Shown one piece after another: positions 50,542 to 58,655 of a DNA stretch of 64,000 nucleotides; the first letter of the stretch is position 1; each line of letters begins with the position of its first letter. The stretch covers positions 62,001 through 126,000 of the forward strand of contig NZ_MUHH01000009.1 in NCBI RefSeq assembly GCF_002217475.1. The letters are read 5' to 3'. The stretch is from Flavobacterium tructae (lineage in GTDB: Bacteria > Bacteroidota > Bacteroidia > Flavobacteriales > Flavobacteriaceae). The position numbers and the translations under genes are program-made. The notes beneath the pieces are model-generated. The model worked only from the letters and a program-made list of their open reading frames with translations, was not told where the DNA came from and did not search any database.

Positions 50542-50722
50542 TTGATTTCAGACTTTCGATTTTAGATTTTAGATTTTTCAGAAGGAAATAATGATTGTTT
50601 TTTTACCACAAATTCCACTAATTATTACTAAATAAAACATACTGATAAAAACTTTAGTTTTTGTACCATTTTAAAACAAGTTAATACCTAAAAAAATCAG
50701 TGAAAATTAGTGGAATTCGTGG
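50542..50722. repeat. 7-base word array (GATTTTA) and inverted 9-base word repeat (CCACAAATT)
   Basis: 50545-50580 reads GATTTCA, GACTTTC, GATTTTA, GATTTTA, GATTTTT. Then 18-base arms at 50606-50623 and 50705-50722 are complementary at 17 of 18 positions, in the CCACAAATT word family. The right arm lies in the leader of the esterase gene; an upstream GTG at 50700 falls inside it and is not a start. Confidence 0.78.
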
Positions 50723-50798
50723 CAAACTTTTATATTTGAAAAACTTCACACCTTTGTTCCCGATAGCTATCAGGATTACGGGATTGAACCACACCACA

Positions 50799-51710
50799 AT
50801 GAAAAAAATTATCATCTTACTTTTTACTACTCTCACTTTTCACAACATTCACGCACAGGAAATTAAAACTTTAACCTATTTCCAAAACGACACACTCAAA
50901 CTGGATTTAGATTTATACCTGCCTAAGAAAAAAGCCAATGAAAAAACTCCATTAATCTTATTTGCATTTGGAGGAGGCTTTTCAGGTGGAGAACGAACCA
51001 GTGAAAAAGATTTTGGGCTTTTTATGGCGAAAAACGGCTATGCGGTTGCGAGCATCTCCTACAGCCTGTACATGAAAGGAAAAGATTTTGGATGTAAAGG
51101 AACTTTAACCGAAAAGATAAAAGCAATTCAAATTGGCGTTAGTGATATGTGGCAAGCCACTTCATTTCTAGTTAAAAATGCAGATCAATACAATCTCGAC
51201 ACTTCAAAATTCTTTATTTCAGGAATCAGTGCAGGTGCCGAAATTGGCTTTCACGCTTCGTTCTGGGATTACAAACTGATGAATTTGTACCCAAACAATT
51301 TATCTCCTGATTTCAAATATGCCGGTTTCATTGGAGGCTCGGGCGCTATTATGGACATTAATCTAATGACCAAAGGAAAAGCCATCCCAATGCTGTTAGC
51401 ACACGGAAACAACGACGAAACGGTTCCTTACAATGCAGGCTCGCATCGCTCCTGTTTAACAAATGCTTCCGGTTGGCTGATTTTATTTGGATCTTATGCC
51501 GTGTACAATCACATGAAAGACTTACATAAAAATATAGAATTGATTACTTTTTGCGGAGGCGGGCACGAATTTTCGGGATATTTATTTCATGAAGGACAGC
51601 AATATGCTCTGGATTTTGTAAATAACGTTTTGAAAGGCAAAAAATTCGAATCGCATTTGATTATTCCTTCCCAAAAGAAAAACTCCGGCAATTATTTATT
51701 TTGCGAATAA
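50799..51710 (+). CDS. Exported alpha/beta-hydrolase, BD-FAE/carboxylesterase-like
   Basis: 303 residues from the ATG at 50799, chosen because MKKIIILLFTTLTFHNIHAQ is a signal peptide; the longer reading frame upstream is repeat sequence. LDLDLYLPKKKANEKTPLILFAFGGGFSGGERTSEKDFG holds the HGG-like oxyanion strand (here FGGG). The nucleophile elbow is GISAGAEIG with Ser144. The acid is in AHGNNDETVPY and the His in GGGHEFSG. It probably hydrolyses esters such as acetyl groups on sugars, in the periplasm or outside. Substrate unknown. Confidence 0.85.
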   Translation: MKKIIILLFTTLTFHNIHAQEIKTLTYFQNDTLKLDLDLYLPKKKANEKTPLILFAFGGGFSGGERTSEKDFGLFMAKNGYAVASISYSLYMKGKDFGCKGTLTEKIKAIQIGVSDMWQATSFLVKNADQYNLDTSKFFISGISAGAEIGFHASFWDYKLMNLYPNNLSPDFKYAGFIGGSGAIMDINLMTKGKAIPMLLAHGNNDETVPYNAGSHRSCLTNASGWLILFGSYAVYNHMKDLHKNIELITFCGGGHEFSGYLFHEGQQYALDFVNNVLKGKKFESHLIIPSQKKNSGNYLFCE

Positions 51711-51905
51711 TTATTTCACCCCGACGGGGTTCTATAAATATTTCGTCCCGATGGGACTTATCAATAGTTTCTAAAACATATTCGTTTTTCAAAAAATCCT
51801 GAAATTTAAATATAATACCTCAGCCAAAAATTATTTCACCCCGATGGGGCTCTCCTTCTGCAACCTCTTATTTTCTATAAATATATCACTCCTCCGGAGC
51901 TTCTT
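51711..51905. repeat. REP-like element with four small GC hairpins
   Basis: Two related units 120 bases apart, each starting TTATTTCACCCCGA. Hairpins: CCCC-GAC-GGGG (51719-51729), GTCCC-GAT-GGGAC (51745-51757), CCCC-GAT-GGGG (51839-51849), CTCC-TCC-GGAG (51889-51899). The second and fourth are each preceded by TCTATAAATAT. The rest of the gap to 52043 has only a promoter box. Confidence 0.82.
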
Positions 51906-52018
51906 GAAATTCAAAAAACAAAAGAATTTTAATAAACAGCTGAACCTTATATTTATTTTAAATTGCGAAATCATCTGGTTAAGGCAAAATAATCTTTTTA
52001 AATACCAATAAGTTTAGG

Positions 52019-52026
52019 TAAATTTG
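52019..52026 (+). promoter_or_regulatory. -7 promoter box of the NadR-like ATPase gene
   Basis: TAAATTTG, 17 bases before the GTG start at 52044. It supports that GTG as the true start with a very short leader. Confidence 0.6.
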
Positions 52027-52043
52027 CGCTTTATTTTTAGAAA

Positions 52044-52577
52044 GTGCAAAAACAAATTATAGTTCTCATTGGTGGCCCGGGAACGGGAAAATCTACTCTA
52101 ATCAACGAATTGGTAGCTCGTGGCTACTGTTGTTACCCAGAAATTTCAAGACAAGTTACACTCGAAGCACAGCAAAGAGGCATCGAACAATTATTCCTTG
52201 AACAACCTTTATTATTTAGTGAAATGTTGTTGAATGGTCGAATTAAACAATACAAAGACGCAGTTGAAGAACCGCATGAAGTAGTCTTTATAGATCGTGG
52301 AATTCCTGATGTAACAGCTTACATGGATTACATTAATGATGATTATCCTGAGAGTTTTGTACAAGCCTGTGAGGATTATAAATATTCAAAAACTTTCATT
52401 TTACCGCCATGGGAAGAAATTTACGAAAGCGACACCGAACGCTACGAAAATTTTGAGCAGGCCGAAAAAATCCAAAAACATCTTGTTGATACCTATAAAA
52501 AATATGGCTACGACTTAATTGAAGTACCTAAAGATACGGTTGAAAACAGAATTCTTTATATCTTAGATAAAATTTAG
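52044..52577 (+). CDS. NadR/AAA_28-like P-loop ATPase
   Basis: A 177-residue protein starting with GTG. Walker A is GGPGTGKST (residues 10-18). CYPEISRQVTLEAQQRG follows, then VFIDRGIPDVTAYMDY (about 93-108) as Walker B-like region and a C-terminal YDLIEVPKDTVENRILYILDKI. This is the AAA_28 group related to the kinase part of NadR and to small nucleoside or nucleotide kinases. It may phosphorylate a small molecule; the substrate is not known. It lies 65 bases before recQ, on the same strand. Confidence 0.83.
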   Translation: MQKQIIVLIGGPGTGKSTLINELVARGYCCYPEISRQVTLEAQQRGIEQLFLEQPLLFSEMLLNGRIKQYKDAVEEPHEVVFIDRGIPDVTAYMDYINDDYPESFVQACEDYKYSKTFILPPWEEIYESDTERYENFEQAEKIQKHLVDTYKKYGYDLIEVPKDTVENRILYILDKI

Positions 52578-52642
52578 GCAGGCGTTTAAAGTTGCAAAAC
52601 TAGAAACTGATTTCTAAATTTTTTAACTTTAAAACACGACCA

Positions 52643-54538
52643 ATGCCACAAGCGCAGGAAATTCTTTCAAAATACTGGAAACACGACAGTTTCAGACCGT
52701 TGCAAAAGGAGATTATTGACTCTGTTTTGGACGGTCAGGATACCTTTGCCCTACTGCCAACAGGTGGAGGAAAATCGATTTGTTTCCAGGTTCCAAGTAT
52801 GATGCTGGAAGGCATTTGCTTAGTCATTTCACCTTTGGTTGCTCTTATGAAAGACCAGGTTGCCAACCTGCAGAAACGCAACATAAAAGCTATCGCACTA
52901 ACCGGAGGTATTCATACCGAAGAAATCATAGATCTTCTTGACAATTGCCAATACGGAAACTACAAGTTTTTATACCTTTCTCCCGAAAGACTGCAATCAG
53001 ACTGGATACTGGAACGCATTAAAAACCTTCCGATTAATTTAATTGCAATCGACGAAGCGCATTGTGTTTCGCAATGGGGACACGATTTTCGCCCTGCCTA
53101 TCTGAAAATTTCAGAACTTAAAAAATATTTTCCAAAGATTCCGTTTTTAGCTTTAACTGCAACAGCAACACCCAGAGTCATCGAAGACATTAAAACAGAA
53201 CTGGGATTAAAAGACCCCGTACTTTTTCAGCAATCTTTTGAAAGAAAAAATATTGCCTACATGGTTTTTGAAGTCGAAGACAAGTTGTATCGCACCGAAC
53301 AAATCTTAAAGAAAAACCCGCAGCCTTCTATTATATATGTACGAAATCGAAAATCGTGCATTAACCTTTCCACTCAATTACAATCATTAGGTTTTACTGC
53401 AACCTATTACCATGGCGGGCTTTCAGCTAAAGAAAAAGACAAAAACATGCAGCTTTGGATGTCGGAACAAGCACAGGTTATTGTAGCAACCAATGCGTTT
53501 GGAATGGGAATCGACAAAGACAATGTAAAAACAGTCATTCATACACAACTACCGGAAAACTTAGAAAACTATTATCAGGAATCCGGAAGAGCCGGACGAA
53601 ACGGAGAAAAAGCTTTCTCAGTATTGCTTTTTAACAATTCAGATGCCACTCAGACTGAACAGCAGTTTTTAAGCATTCTGCCCGATAAAAAGTTTCTGAA
53701 AGCGATGTATATAAAACTCTGTAACTATTTTCAGATAGCGTACGGAGAAGGTTTAGACGAGTCCTTTTCTTTTAAACTAAATAACTTTTGTAACAAATAC
53801 GATTTCCCCACTTTAAAAACATACAATGCATTACAGTTTTTAAACCAGCAGGGAATCATTACTTTGTCGCAGGAATTCTCAGAAAAAATTACTTTACAAT
53901 TTATAATCGAATCCAAAGAGGTAATTCGATACATGAATCTCAATTCAAACGACGAGGAAATTATATTAGCAATTCTAAGAACTTACCCCGGAGTTTATGA
54001 TATTAAAACTCCTTTTAACCTTTCGTTGATTGCAAAAAAATCACACCATACAGAAGAACAGGTTTTAGCTCTATTAGAAAAATTAAAAGAGAAAGAAATT
54101 ATCGAATACAAAGCCAAAAACAACGATTCAACTGTATTATTCAATGAAGTGCGTGAAGACGAATTAACTATAAATCGCGTTTCTAAATATCTGGAAAAAC
54201 AGAATGAACTCAAAAAAGAACAGCTTTCTTCCGTCCTCTATTATATAAGAGAAAACAAAACCTGTAAAAACAGATTGATTCTGGATTATTTTGGAGAAGA
54301 AACCAACGAAAACTGTGGCGTTTGTTCCTATTGCATTACACTAAAAGGAAAAATAACTGAAGCCGATTCGATTGCAGATAAAATCCTGTATTTGTTAAAA
54401 TCAACCGCTTTGACTTCCAGAGAAATTCAGTCTCAAATCAAACTGGATGCCAATGATATTATTTTGGTACTTCAGCAATTATTAGAAAACAATCATATCA
54501 CCATACTGGCGAACAATAAATACACTTTAAAATCATAA
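52643..54538 (+). CDS. recQ: RecQ-family ATP-dependent DNA helicase
   Basis: A 631-residue helicase. Motif 0/I: FRPLQKEIIDSVLDGQDTFALLPTGGGKS (Walker A at 39-45); motif II AIDEAHCVSQWGHDF (about 137-151), with the aromatic-rich loop of RecQ; motif III LALTATATPRV; motif VI YYQESGRAGRNGE. The zinc cysteines of the RecQ-Ct region are visible in CKNRLILDYFG and NCGVCSYC (about 541-566). The remaining C-terminus is a short winged-helix-like part; no clear HRDC domain. It shares TAATG with the fmt start, so the two are coupled. Confidence 0.94.
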   Translation: MPQAQEILSKYWKHDSFRPLQKEIIDSVLDGQDTFALLPTGGGKSICFQVPSMMLEGICLVISPLVALMKDQVANLQKRNIKAIALTGGIHTEEIIDLLDNCQYGNYKFLYLSPERLQSDWILERIKNLPINLIAIDEAHCVSQWGHDFRPAYLKISELKKYFPKIPFLALTATATPRVIEDIKTELGLKDPVLFQQSFERKNIAYMVFEVEDKLYRTEQILKKNPQPSIIYVRNRKSCINLSTQLQSLGFTATYYHGGLSAKEKDKNMQLWMSEQAQVIVATNAFGMGIDKDNVKTVIHTQLPENLENYYQESGRAGRNGEKAFSVLLFNNSDATQTEQQFLSILPDKKFLKAMYIKLCNYFQIAYGEGLDESFSFKLNNFCNKYDFPTLKTYNALQFLNQQGIITLSQEFSEKITLQFIIESKEVIRYMNLNSNDEEIILAILRTYPGVYDIKTPFNLSLIAKKSHHTEEQVLALLEKLKEKEIIEYKAKNNDSTVLFNEVREDELTINRVSKYLEKQNELKKEQLSSVLYYIRENKTCKNRLILDYFGEETNENCGVCSYCITLKGKITEADSIADKILYLLKSTALTSREIQSQIKLDANDIILVLQQLLENNHITILANNKYTLKS

Positions 54539-55485
54539 TGGAAAAATTGAGAATTATTTTCATGGGGACTCCCGAATTTGCTGTTGGCATTTTGGACACC
54601 ATTCTTAAAAACAACTACGATGTCGTGGGCGTAATTACTGCAGCAGACAAACCTGCAGGACGCGGACAAAAAATAAAATACTCTGCAGTAAAAGAATATG
54701 CACTGGCAAACAACCTTACGTTACTTCAGCCAACAAACTTAAAAGACGAGAGTTTTTTAGCGGAGTTAAAAGCTTTGAATGCGAATTTACAAATTGTTGT
54801 TGCCTTCAGAATGCTTCCAAAAGTAGTCTGGAAAATGCCGGAATTTGGAACATTTAACCTTCACGCTTCCTTATTACCAAATTACCGTGGCGCTGCACCA
54901 ATTAACTGGGCCATTATTAACGGAGAAACCAAAACCGGAGTCACCACCTTCTTTATCGATGACAAAATTGATACCGGAGCAATGATCCTGAATTCGGAAA
55001 TTGCAATTGAGCCGGAAGAAAATGCCGGACAATTACACGACCGACTTATGCTATTAGGAAGTGAAACTGTTATTGATACTTTAAAAGTTATTGAAAGCGG
55101 AAATGTAAAAACTACCATTCAGGAAGACACTACCGAAATAAAAACCGCTTACAAATTAAACAAGGAAAACTGTAAAATTGACTGGACCAAATCCGGTGCA
55201 GAAATCAACAATCTCATTCGCGGTTTAAGTCCGTATCCTGCATCCTGGTGCTTCTTAAAAGATAAAGAAGAAGAACAAACCATCAAAATTTATGAGGCAA
55301 AACTACTTCCTGAGACACATTCTCAAGAAGCGGGAAGTCTGATTTGCAGTAAAAAAGAAATCAAAATTGCAGTTAAAGATGGTTACATTCAAATTTTGAG
55401 TTTACAGCTACCCGGAAAAAAAAGAATGCAGGTGGCAGAATTACTAAACGGAATAACTTTTTCTGAAAGCGCCAAAGTCTATTAA
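54538..55485 (+). CDS. fmt: Methionyl-tRNA formyltransferase
   Basis: A 315-residue enzyme that formylates initiator Met-tRNA. The N-terminal Rossmann part starts LRIIFMGTPEFAVGILD. The catalytic Asn107, His109 and Asp145 are in FNLHASLLPNYRGAAPINWAI and FIDDKIDTGAMI, shifted by one from the E. coli numbering. The C-terminal tRNA-binding domain starts near 205 (IRGLSPYPASWCF). It overlaps the recQ stop by one base. A hairpin without T-run follows at 55487-55522 (GGTCAA with TTGACC). Confidence 0.95.
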   Translation: MEKLRIIFMGTPEFAVGILDTILKNNYDVVGVITAADKPAGRGQKIKYSAVKEYALANNLTLLQPTNLKDESFLAELKALNANLQIVVAFRMLPKVVWKMPEFGTFNLHASLLPNYRGAAPINWAIINGETKTGVTTFFIDDKIDTGAMILNSEIAIEPEENAGQLHDRLMLLGSETVIDTLKVIESGNVKTTIQEDTTEIKTAYKLNKENCKIDWTKSGAEINNLIRGLSPYPASWCFLKDKEEEQTIKIYEAKLLPETHSQEAGSLICSKKEIKIAVKDGYIQILSLQLPGKKRMQVAELLNGITFSESAKVY

Positions 55486-55591
55486 GGTCAATAAAACAGG
55501 GGTTTCTACCTGATTTTGACCAACTAACGCTCTGCTTTATGAACAAAAAAAGCAAGTTATTAACAATTTTTGCTAAAAATAAAGAAAACAC

Positions 55592-55621
55592 TTGCAAGGA
55601 ACGGATTTCCTACTAAATTTG
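55592..55621 (+). promoter_or_regulatory. Promoter of the HU gene
   Basis: TTG (55592-55594) within CTTGCAAG, 19-base spacer, TAAATTTG (55614-55621). Start of transcription near 55628, leader of about 37 bases. Confidence 0.8.
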
Positions 55622-55664
55622 TGTATTAACAATTTTTTTTAACCAACAATTAATAACTAATATT

Positions 55665-55937
55665 ATGAACAAATCAGAATTAATCGATGCTATCGCTGCT
55701 GATGCAGGAATCACAAAAGCTGCGGCAAAATTAGCTTTAGAGTCATTTTTAGGGAACGTAGGAGCTACTCTAAAGAAAGGTGGGAGAGTTTCATTAGTAG
55801 GTTTTGGATCATGGTCTGTATCTGCTAGAGCTGCAAGAGACGGTAGAAACCCGCAAACAGGAAAAACTATTCAAATCGCTGCGAAAAATGTTGTAAAATT
55901 CAAAGCTGGTGCTGAATTAGAAGGTGCGGTGAACTAA
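55665..55937 (+). CDS. HU-family DNA-binding protein
   Basis: A 90-residue protein with the complete HU/IHF fold: MNKSELIDAIAADAGITKAAAKLALESFLGNVG, then RVSLVGFGSWSVSARAARDGRNPQTGKTIQI with the minor-groove arm tip RNPQTG, and VVKFKAGAELEGAVN. It bends and coats DNA. The strong promoter, A-rich leader and strong terminator fit an abundant nucleoid protein. Monocistronic. Confidence 0.96.
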   Translation: MNKSELIDAIAADAGITKAAAKLALESFLGNVGATLKKGGRVSLVGFGSWSVSARAARDGRNPQTGKTIQIAAKNVVKFKAGAELEGAVN

Positions 55938-55969
55938 GTAAGAAAGTTCTCCAAACTAATAATATAATC

Positions 55970-55998
55970 AAAACCCTTCTTATGAAGGGTTTTTTTTT
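55970..55998 (+). terminator. Terminator of the HU gene
   Basis: Perfect 10-bp stem AAAACCCTTC (55970-55979) with GAAGGGTTTT (55984-55993), TTAT loop, long T-run. Confidence 0.93.
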
Positions 55999-56065
55999 GC
56001 GCTTCAACGATTTTATTTGGGATTTTAGAAATTTTATGATTAAATTTAATAAAAATTGTAGCCGT

Positions 56066-56626
56066 ATGATTTCAGAAAAATTAAAAAAAGGACACCTGCT
56101 TATTGCCGAGCCTTCTATAATTGGAGATTTATCATTTAATAGATCGGTAATTTTATTAGCAGACCATAACAAAGAAGGATCAATAGGATTTATCATTAAT
56201 AAACCTTTAAAGTACACTATTAATGACCTGATTCCTGAGATTGAAGCCTCTTTCAAGATATATAACGGAGGTCCTGTTGAACAGGACAACCTTTATTTTA
56301 TTCACAATATTCCAGAGTTAATCCCGAATAGTGTTGAGATTTCTAATGGAATTTATTGGGGAGGTGATTTTGAATCGACCAAAGACTTAATAAACAACGG
56401 ATCTATCAGTAAAAATAACATTCGTTTTTTCTTAGGGTATACCGGTTGGGATGAAAATCAGCTTGAGAATGAAATGCAGGGAAACTCCTGGATCATTGCC
56501 GATAATAGTTATAAAAACAAAATTATCGGAAAATCGACCACCCATTTCTGGAAAGAGCAAATCATTGAACTTGGAGGCGACTATCTTATTTGGTCAAATG
56601 CACCTGAAAATCCATATCTGAATTAA
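56066..56626 (+). CDS. YqgE/AlgH family protein
   Basis: 186 residues from the ATG at 56066 (MISEKLKKGHLLIAEPSIIGDLSFNRSVILLADHN). The longer frame would start inside the HU terminator. The family's GxLLIAxPxxxDxxFxRSVILLxxHxxxGxxGFIIN pattern is complete (GSIGFIINKPL), as is GGPVEQDNLYFIH later. The C-terminus has FFLGYTGWDENQLENEM. Function is unsettled; E. coli YqgE and AlgH are linked to regulation and folding but without a proven activity. Its stop codon overlaps the convergent aminotransferase stop. Confidence 0.9.
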   Translation: MISEKLKKGHLLIAEPSIIGDLSFNRSVILLADHNKEGSIGFIINKPLKYTINDLIPEIEASFKIYNGGPVEQDNLYFIHNIPELIPNSVEISNGIYWGGDFESTKDLINNGSISKNNIRFFLGYTGWDENQLENEMQGNSWIIADNSYKNKIIGKSTTHFWKEQIIELGGDYLIWSNAPENPYLN

Positions 56627-57462
56627 TTTTCAGAAATGGATTCATTCAGCTTTTGTAATAACAGATGAGCCAAATTACTTGTAAAGTCCTTTTTTCGATA
56701 TTTCGTGATCGGCTGGATTCCCATGATCACATTAGTCAGAAATAATTCATCTGCTTTTTGAAGATCAAATGGTGAAATTATTTCTTCTATTACTTCTATG
56801 CCCTCTACTTTTTTAGCCAAAGCTAAAATCTGCTTGCGCATCACACCATTAAGACAACCTTCAGAAATTGGCGGAGTTATAAGTTTTTTACCCACAACCA
56901 TAAATAAATTCCCCTGTAATACCTCAACTACATTTTTAGTATCGTTAAGCAAAATACAATTGGCCAAACCATTTTCATGAGCAAAAATACTTCCGGTAAC
57001 GTTTATCATCTTATTAGTAGTTTTGATCGACGATAACAATTGCTTAGTCACATAAAAATCCTTATACAAATCTACTTCGTATTCAGCTGAATTTAAAGTA
57101 TATAAAACATCTTCAAGTGTTGTTGCGTGAATTAAATACGAAACCTCATTTGTTTTAGGCAAATAAAGTCCGCCCTCTTTTCTAAAAACAGTAATTCTGG
57201 CTCTGGCAGATGCCGAGATTCCTTTTTGCTGAACAAGGTTTAAAATCTGCTCTTCAAAATATTCCATGGTAAAATTCATCGGAATTTCCATTCGGACCAC
57301 ACGCATAGAAGCCATTAATCTGAAATAATGATCTTCCAGGAACAAGATTTTATTATTGATAATTTTTACTGTTTCAAAAACACCATCTCCGTATAAAAAT
57401 GCGCGGTTTTGAGTTAATATATTATCTTCTTCTGCTACTATATTTCCGTTAAAATTAATCAT
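56623..57462 (-). CDS. Class IV aminotransferase / aminodeoxychorismate lyase-like PLP enzyme
   Basis: A 279-residue fold-type IV PLP enzyme: INFNGNIVAEEDNILTQNRAFLYGDGVFETVKI at the N-terminus, the Schiff-base Lys147 in LLSSIKTTNKM, and CLNGVMRKQIL with the helix that binds PLP phosphate. DELFLTNVIMGIQPITKY is typical near the end. Candidates are PabC (4-amino-4-deoxychorismate lyase), branched-chain or D-amino-acid aminotransferases; the size and the single-copy context favour PabC, moderately. Its ATG begins directly at the U-run of a terminator hairpin (57463-57488). Confidence 0.85.
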   Translation of the reverse strand: MINFNGNIVAEEDNILTQNRAFLYGDGVFETVKIINNKILFLEDHYFRLMASMRVVRMEIPMNFTMEYFEEQILNLVQQKGISASARARITVFRKEGGLYLPKTNEVSYLIHATTLEDVLYTLNSAEYEVDLYKDFYVTKQLLSSIKTTNKMINVTGSIFAHENGLANCILLNDTKNVVEVLQGNLFMVVGKKLITPPISEGCLNGVMRKQILALAKKVEGIEVIEEIISPFDLQKADELFLTNVIMGIQPITKYRKKDFTSNLAHLLLQKLNESISEN

Positions 57463-57488
57463 AAAAAAACCCTGAATTTTGTTCAGGG
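57463..57488 (-). terminator. Terminator or attenuator between the START-like gene and the aminotransferase
   Basis: Stem CCCTGAA (57470-57476) with TTCAGGG (57482-57488), 5-base loop. The seven A at 57463-57469 are the U-run in the minus transcript, and the aminotransferase ATG (57462) follows with no gap. Confidence 0.8.
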
Positions 57489-57516
57489 CAAATATAAGGT
57501 ATAAAATAGAATTTTA

Positions 57517-57909
57517 CTAAACAGATCCGATAAGATGTTTCAGGTCTGAGATCTGATTCTCCCACAGTTGTTTAGCTTCTCCTACTTCTTCTTTATCAGC
57601 AAAATCTACTACCATTAACGATACGTCTTTGGTAAGTTCATCAACCAGAATGTGCAATTCAAAAAAATACTCGGTGTCTTTACTGCTTTCATCCACCCAT
57701 TTGAATTTGACTTTTTCACCTGTTTTTTTGGAAGCCAAACGCGCTTTTTCCTGTGAGTCGTTCCAGATAAAAGTGAAAAATTCTCCTCTTGAATTTACAT
57801 TATCAGCAAACCATTCTGATAATCCTGACGGAGTTGATATATATTGATACAATAGTTGCGGCGAAGAATTGATCGGAAACTCGATTTCGTAACGTATTTT
57901 TGGATCCAT
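57517..57909 (-). CDS. START-like/AHSA1-type domain protein
   Basis: A 130-residue protein starting IRYEIEFPINSSPQLLYQYISTPSGLSEWFADNVNSRGEFFTFIWND, the SRPBCC/AHSA1 pattern, with FELHILVDELTKDVSLMVVDFADKEEVGEAKQLWENQISDLKHLIGS forming the last strand and long helix. The fold makes a hydrophobic pocket for a lipid or small ligand, but the ligand is unknown. Conserved in Flavobacteria as a stand-alone protein. It may be co-transcribed with the aminotransferase only by read-through of the hairpin between them. Confidence 0.85.
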   Translation of the reverse strand: MDPKIRYEIEFPINSSPQLLYQYISTPSGLSEWFADNVNSRGEFFTFIWNDSQEKARLASKKTGEKVKFKWVDESSKDTEYFFELHILVDELTKDVSLMVVDFADKEEVGEAKQLWENQISDLKHLIGSV

Positions 57910-57997
57910 GTGCTACTTTTAATTTTTTTGGAAATATAAGAATATATGTCCAAAAACAACACATTTTTAAAAATATTTTTTTTTCTTCATTTTATGC

Positions 57998-58027
57998 TTG
58001 CAAGCTTTAATATTATTTCTATCTTTG
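57998..58027 (+). promoter_or_regulatory. Promoter of tRNA-Met
   Basis: TTG (57998-58000) within CTTGCAAG, 19-base spacer, TATCTTTG (58020-58027). The same CTTGCAAG surrounds the -33 element of the HU promoter. Confidence 0.82.
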
Positions 58028-58064
58028 CACCCGCAATGAGGAACACGGTTCTACTTGCAGTCTT

Positions 58065-58138
58065 GGCGAGGTAGCTCAGTTGGTTAGAGCGCAGGATTCA
58101 TAACCCTGAGGTCACGGGTTCAACTCCCGTCCTCGCTA
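58065..58138 (+). tRNA. tRNA-Met (anticodon CAT), elongator type
   Basis: 74 bases fold as a cloverleaf: acceptor GGCGAGG with CCTCGCT (first pair G-U), D stem GCTC/GAGC, anticodon loop TTCATAA, T arm ACGGG-TTCAACT-CCCGT. The anticodon stem CAGGA/CCCTG has an A-C mismatch next to the loop. It lacks the three G-C pairs and the 1:72 mismatch of an initiator tRNA, so it is an elongator Met or, less likely, a lysidine-modified Ile2. CCA is not encoded. A good promoter and terminator frame it. Confidence 0.93.
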
Positions 58139-58146
58139 CAAAAAAC

Positions 58147-58182
58147 AAACCCCTAATCATCAATTGATTAGGGGTTTTTATT
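58147..58182 (+). terminator. Terminator of tRNA-Met
   Basis: Perfect 13-bp stem AAACCCCTAATCA (58147-58159) with TGATTAGGGGTTT (58165-58177), loop TCAAT, T-run. Confidence 0.93.
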
Positions 58183-58363
58183 TAAATTTACACCCTCTCT
58201 AACCCGTTAATTAGAATGAGGAAATTAAAAAAAAGCAACTGAAATTCGAACAATGTAAACAATACGACAGCGGACTTCAGACTTTGTACTTCTTCTTTTT
58301 TTATAAGAAAAGTATGCGGACAGGTCAGAATAGTATTTTATAAGCTAAATCATTTATAAAAAC

Positions 58364-58621
58364 ATGGATATAGTTAAATTTAAAATCACGTCAAAAACGA
58401 TAAAAGTAGAAGTACGCAATTCGAATAACTACGTTTTTAATTTCAACACGGCTTTAGAGATTGAAAAAGAAGACAGAGAGGTTTTATTAAGACTGTACAA
58501 TGCGTTGGACCTTCTTTTTAAAAAAGAAACTCATCCTGAGATTAAAAACTATATTTCACCTAATCAAACTAACATTTTGGATCAGATTTCTGCTGCAGAT
58601 AATCTGGAGCAGGAAAAATAA
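58364..58621 (+). CDS. Small hypothetical protein
   Basis: An 85-residue soluble protein I do not recognise. It begins MDIVKFKITSKTIKVEVRNSNN, predicted as beta strands. A charged helical part follows, EIEKEDREVLLRLYNALDLLFKKE, with a polar tail rich in Asn, Gln and Glu. No signal peptide, cysteine or known motif. It lies alone between tRNA-Met and a long gap, with a terminator downstream. Codon use resembles its neighbours, so it is probably real. Confidence 0.6.
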   Translation: MDIVKFKITSKTIKVEVRNSNNYVFNFNTALEIEKEDREVLLRLYNALDLLFKKETHPEIKNYISPNQTNILDQISAADNLEQEK

Positions 58622-58655
58622 ACCATTGTTAGTTTATCATTGAAAATTTATTTGC

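Noticed and set aside
50700..50798. N-terminal extension of the esterase
   Set aside because: It consists of an inverted-repeat arm and a CCCGATAGCTATC element; the signal peptide begins at 50799.
55487..55522. Terminator after fmt
   Set aside because: GGTCAA pairs with TTGACC around a partial inner stem, but no T-run follows; kept only as a note in the fmt entry.
58065..58138. Initiator tRNA-Met
   Set aside because: It lacks the three consecutive G-C pairs in the anticodon stem and the unpaired 1:72 position of initiators.
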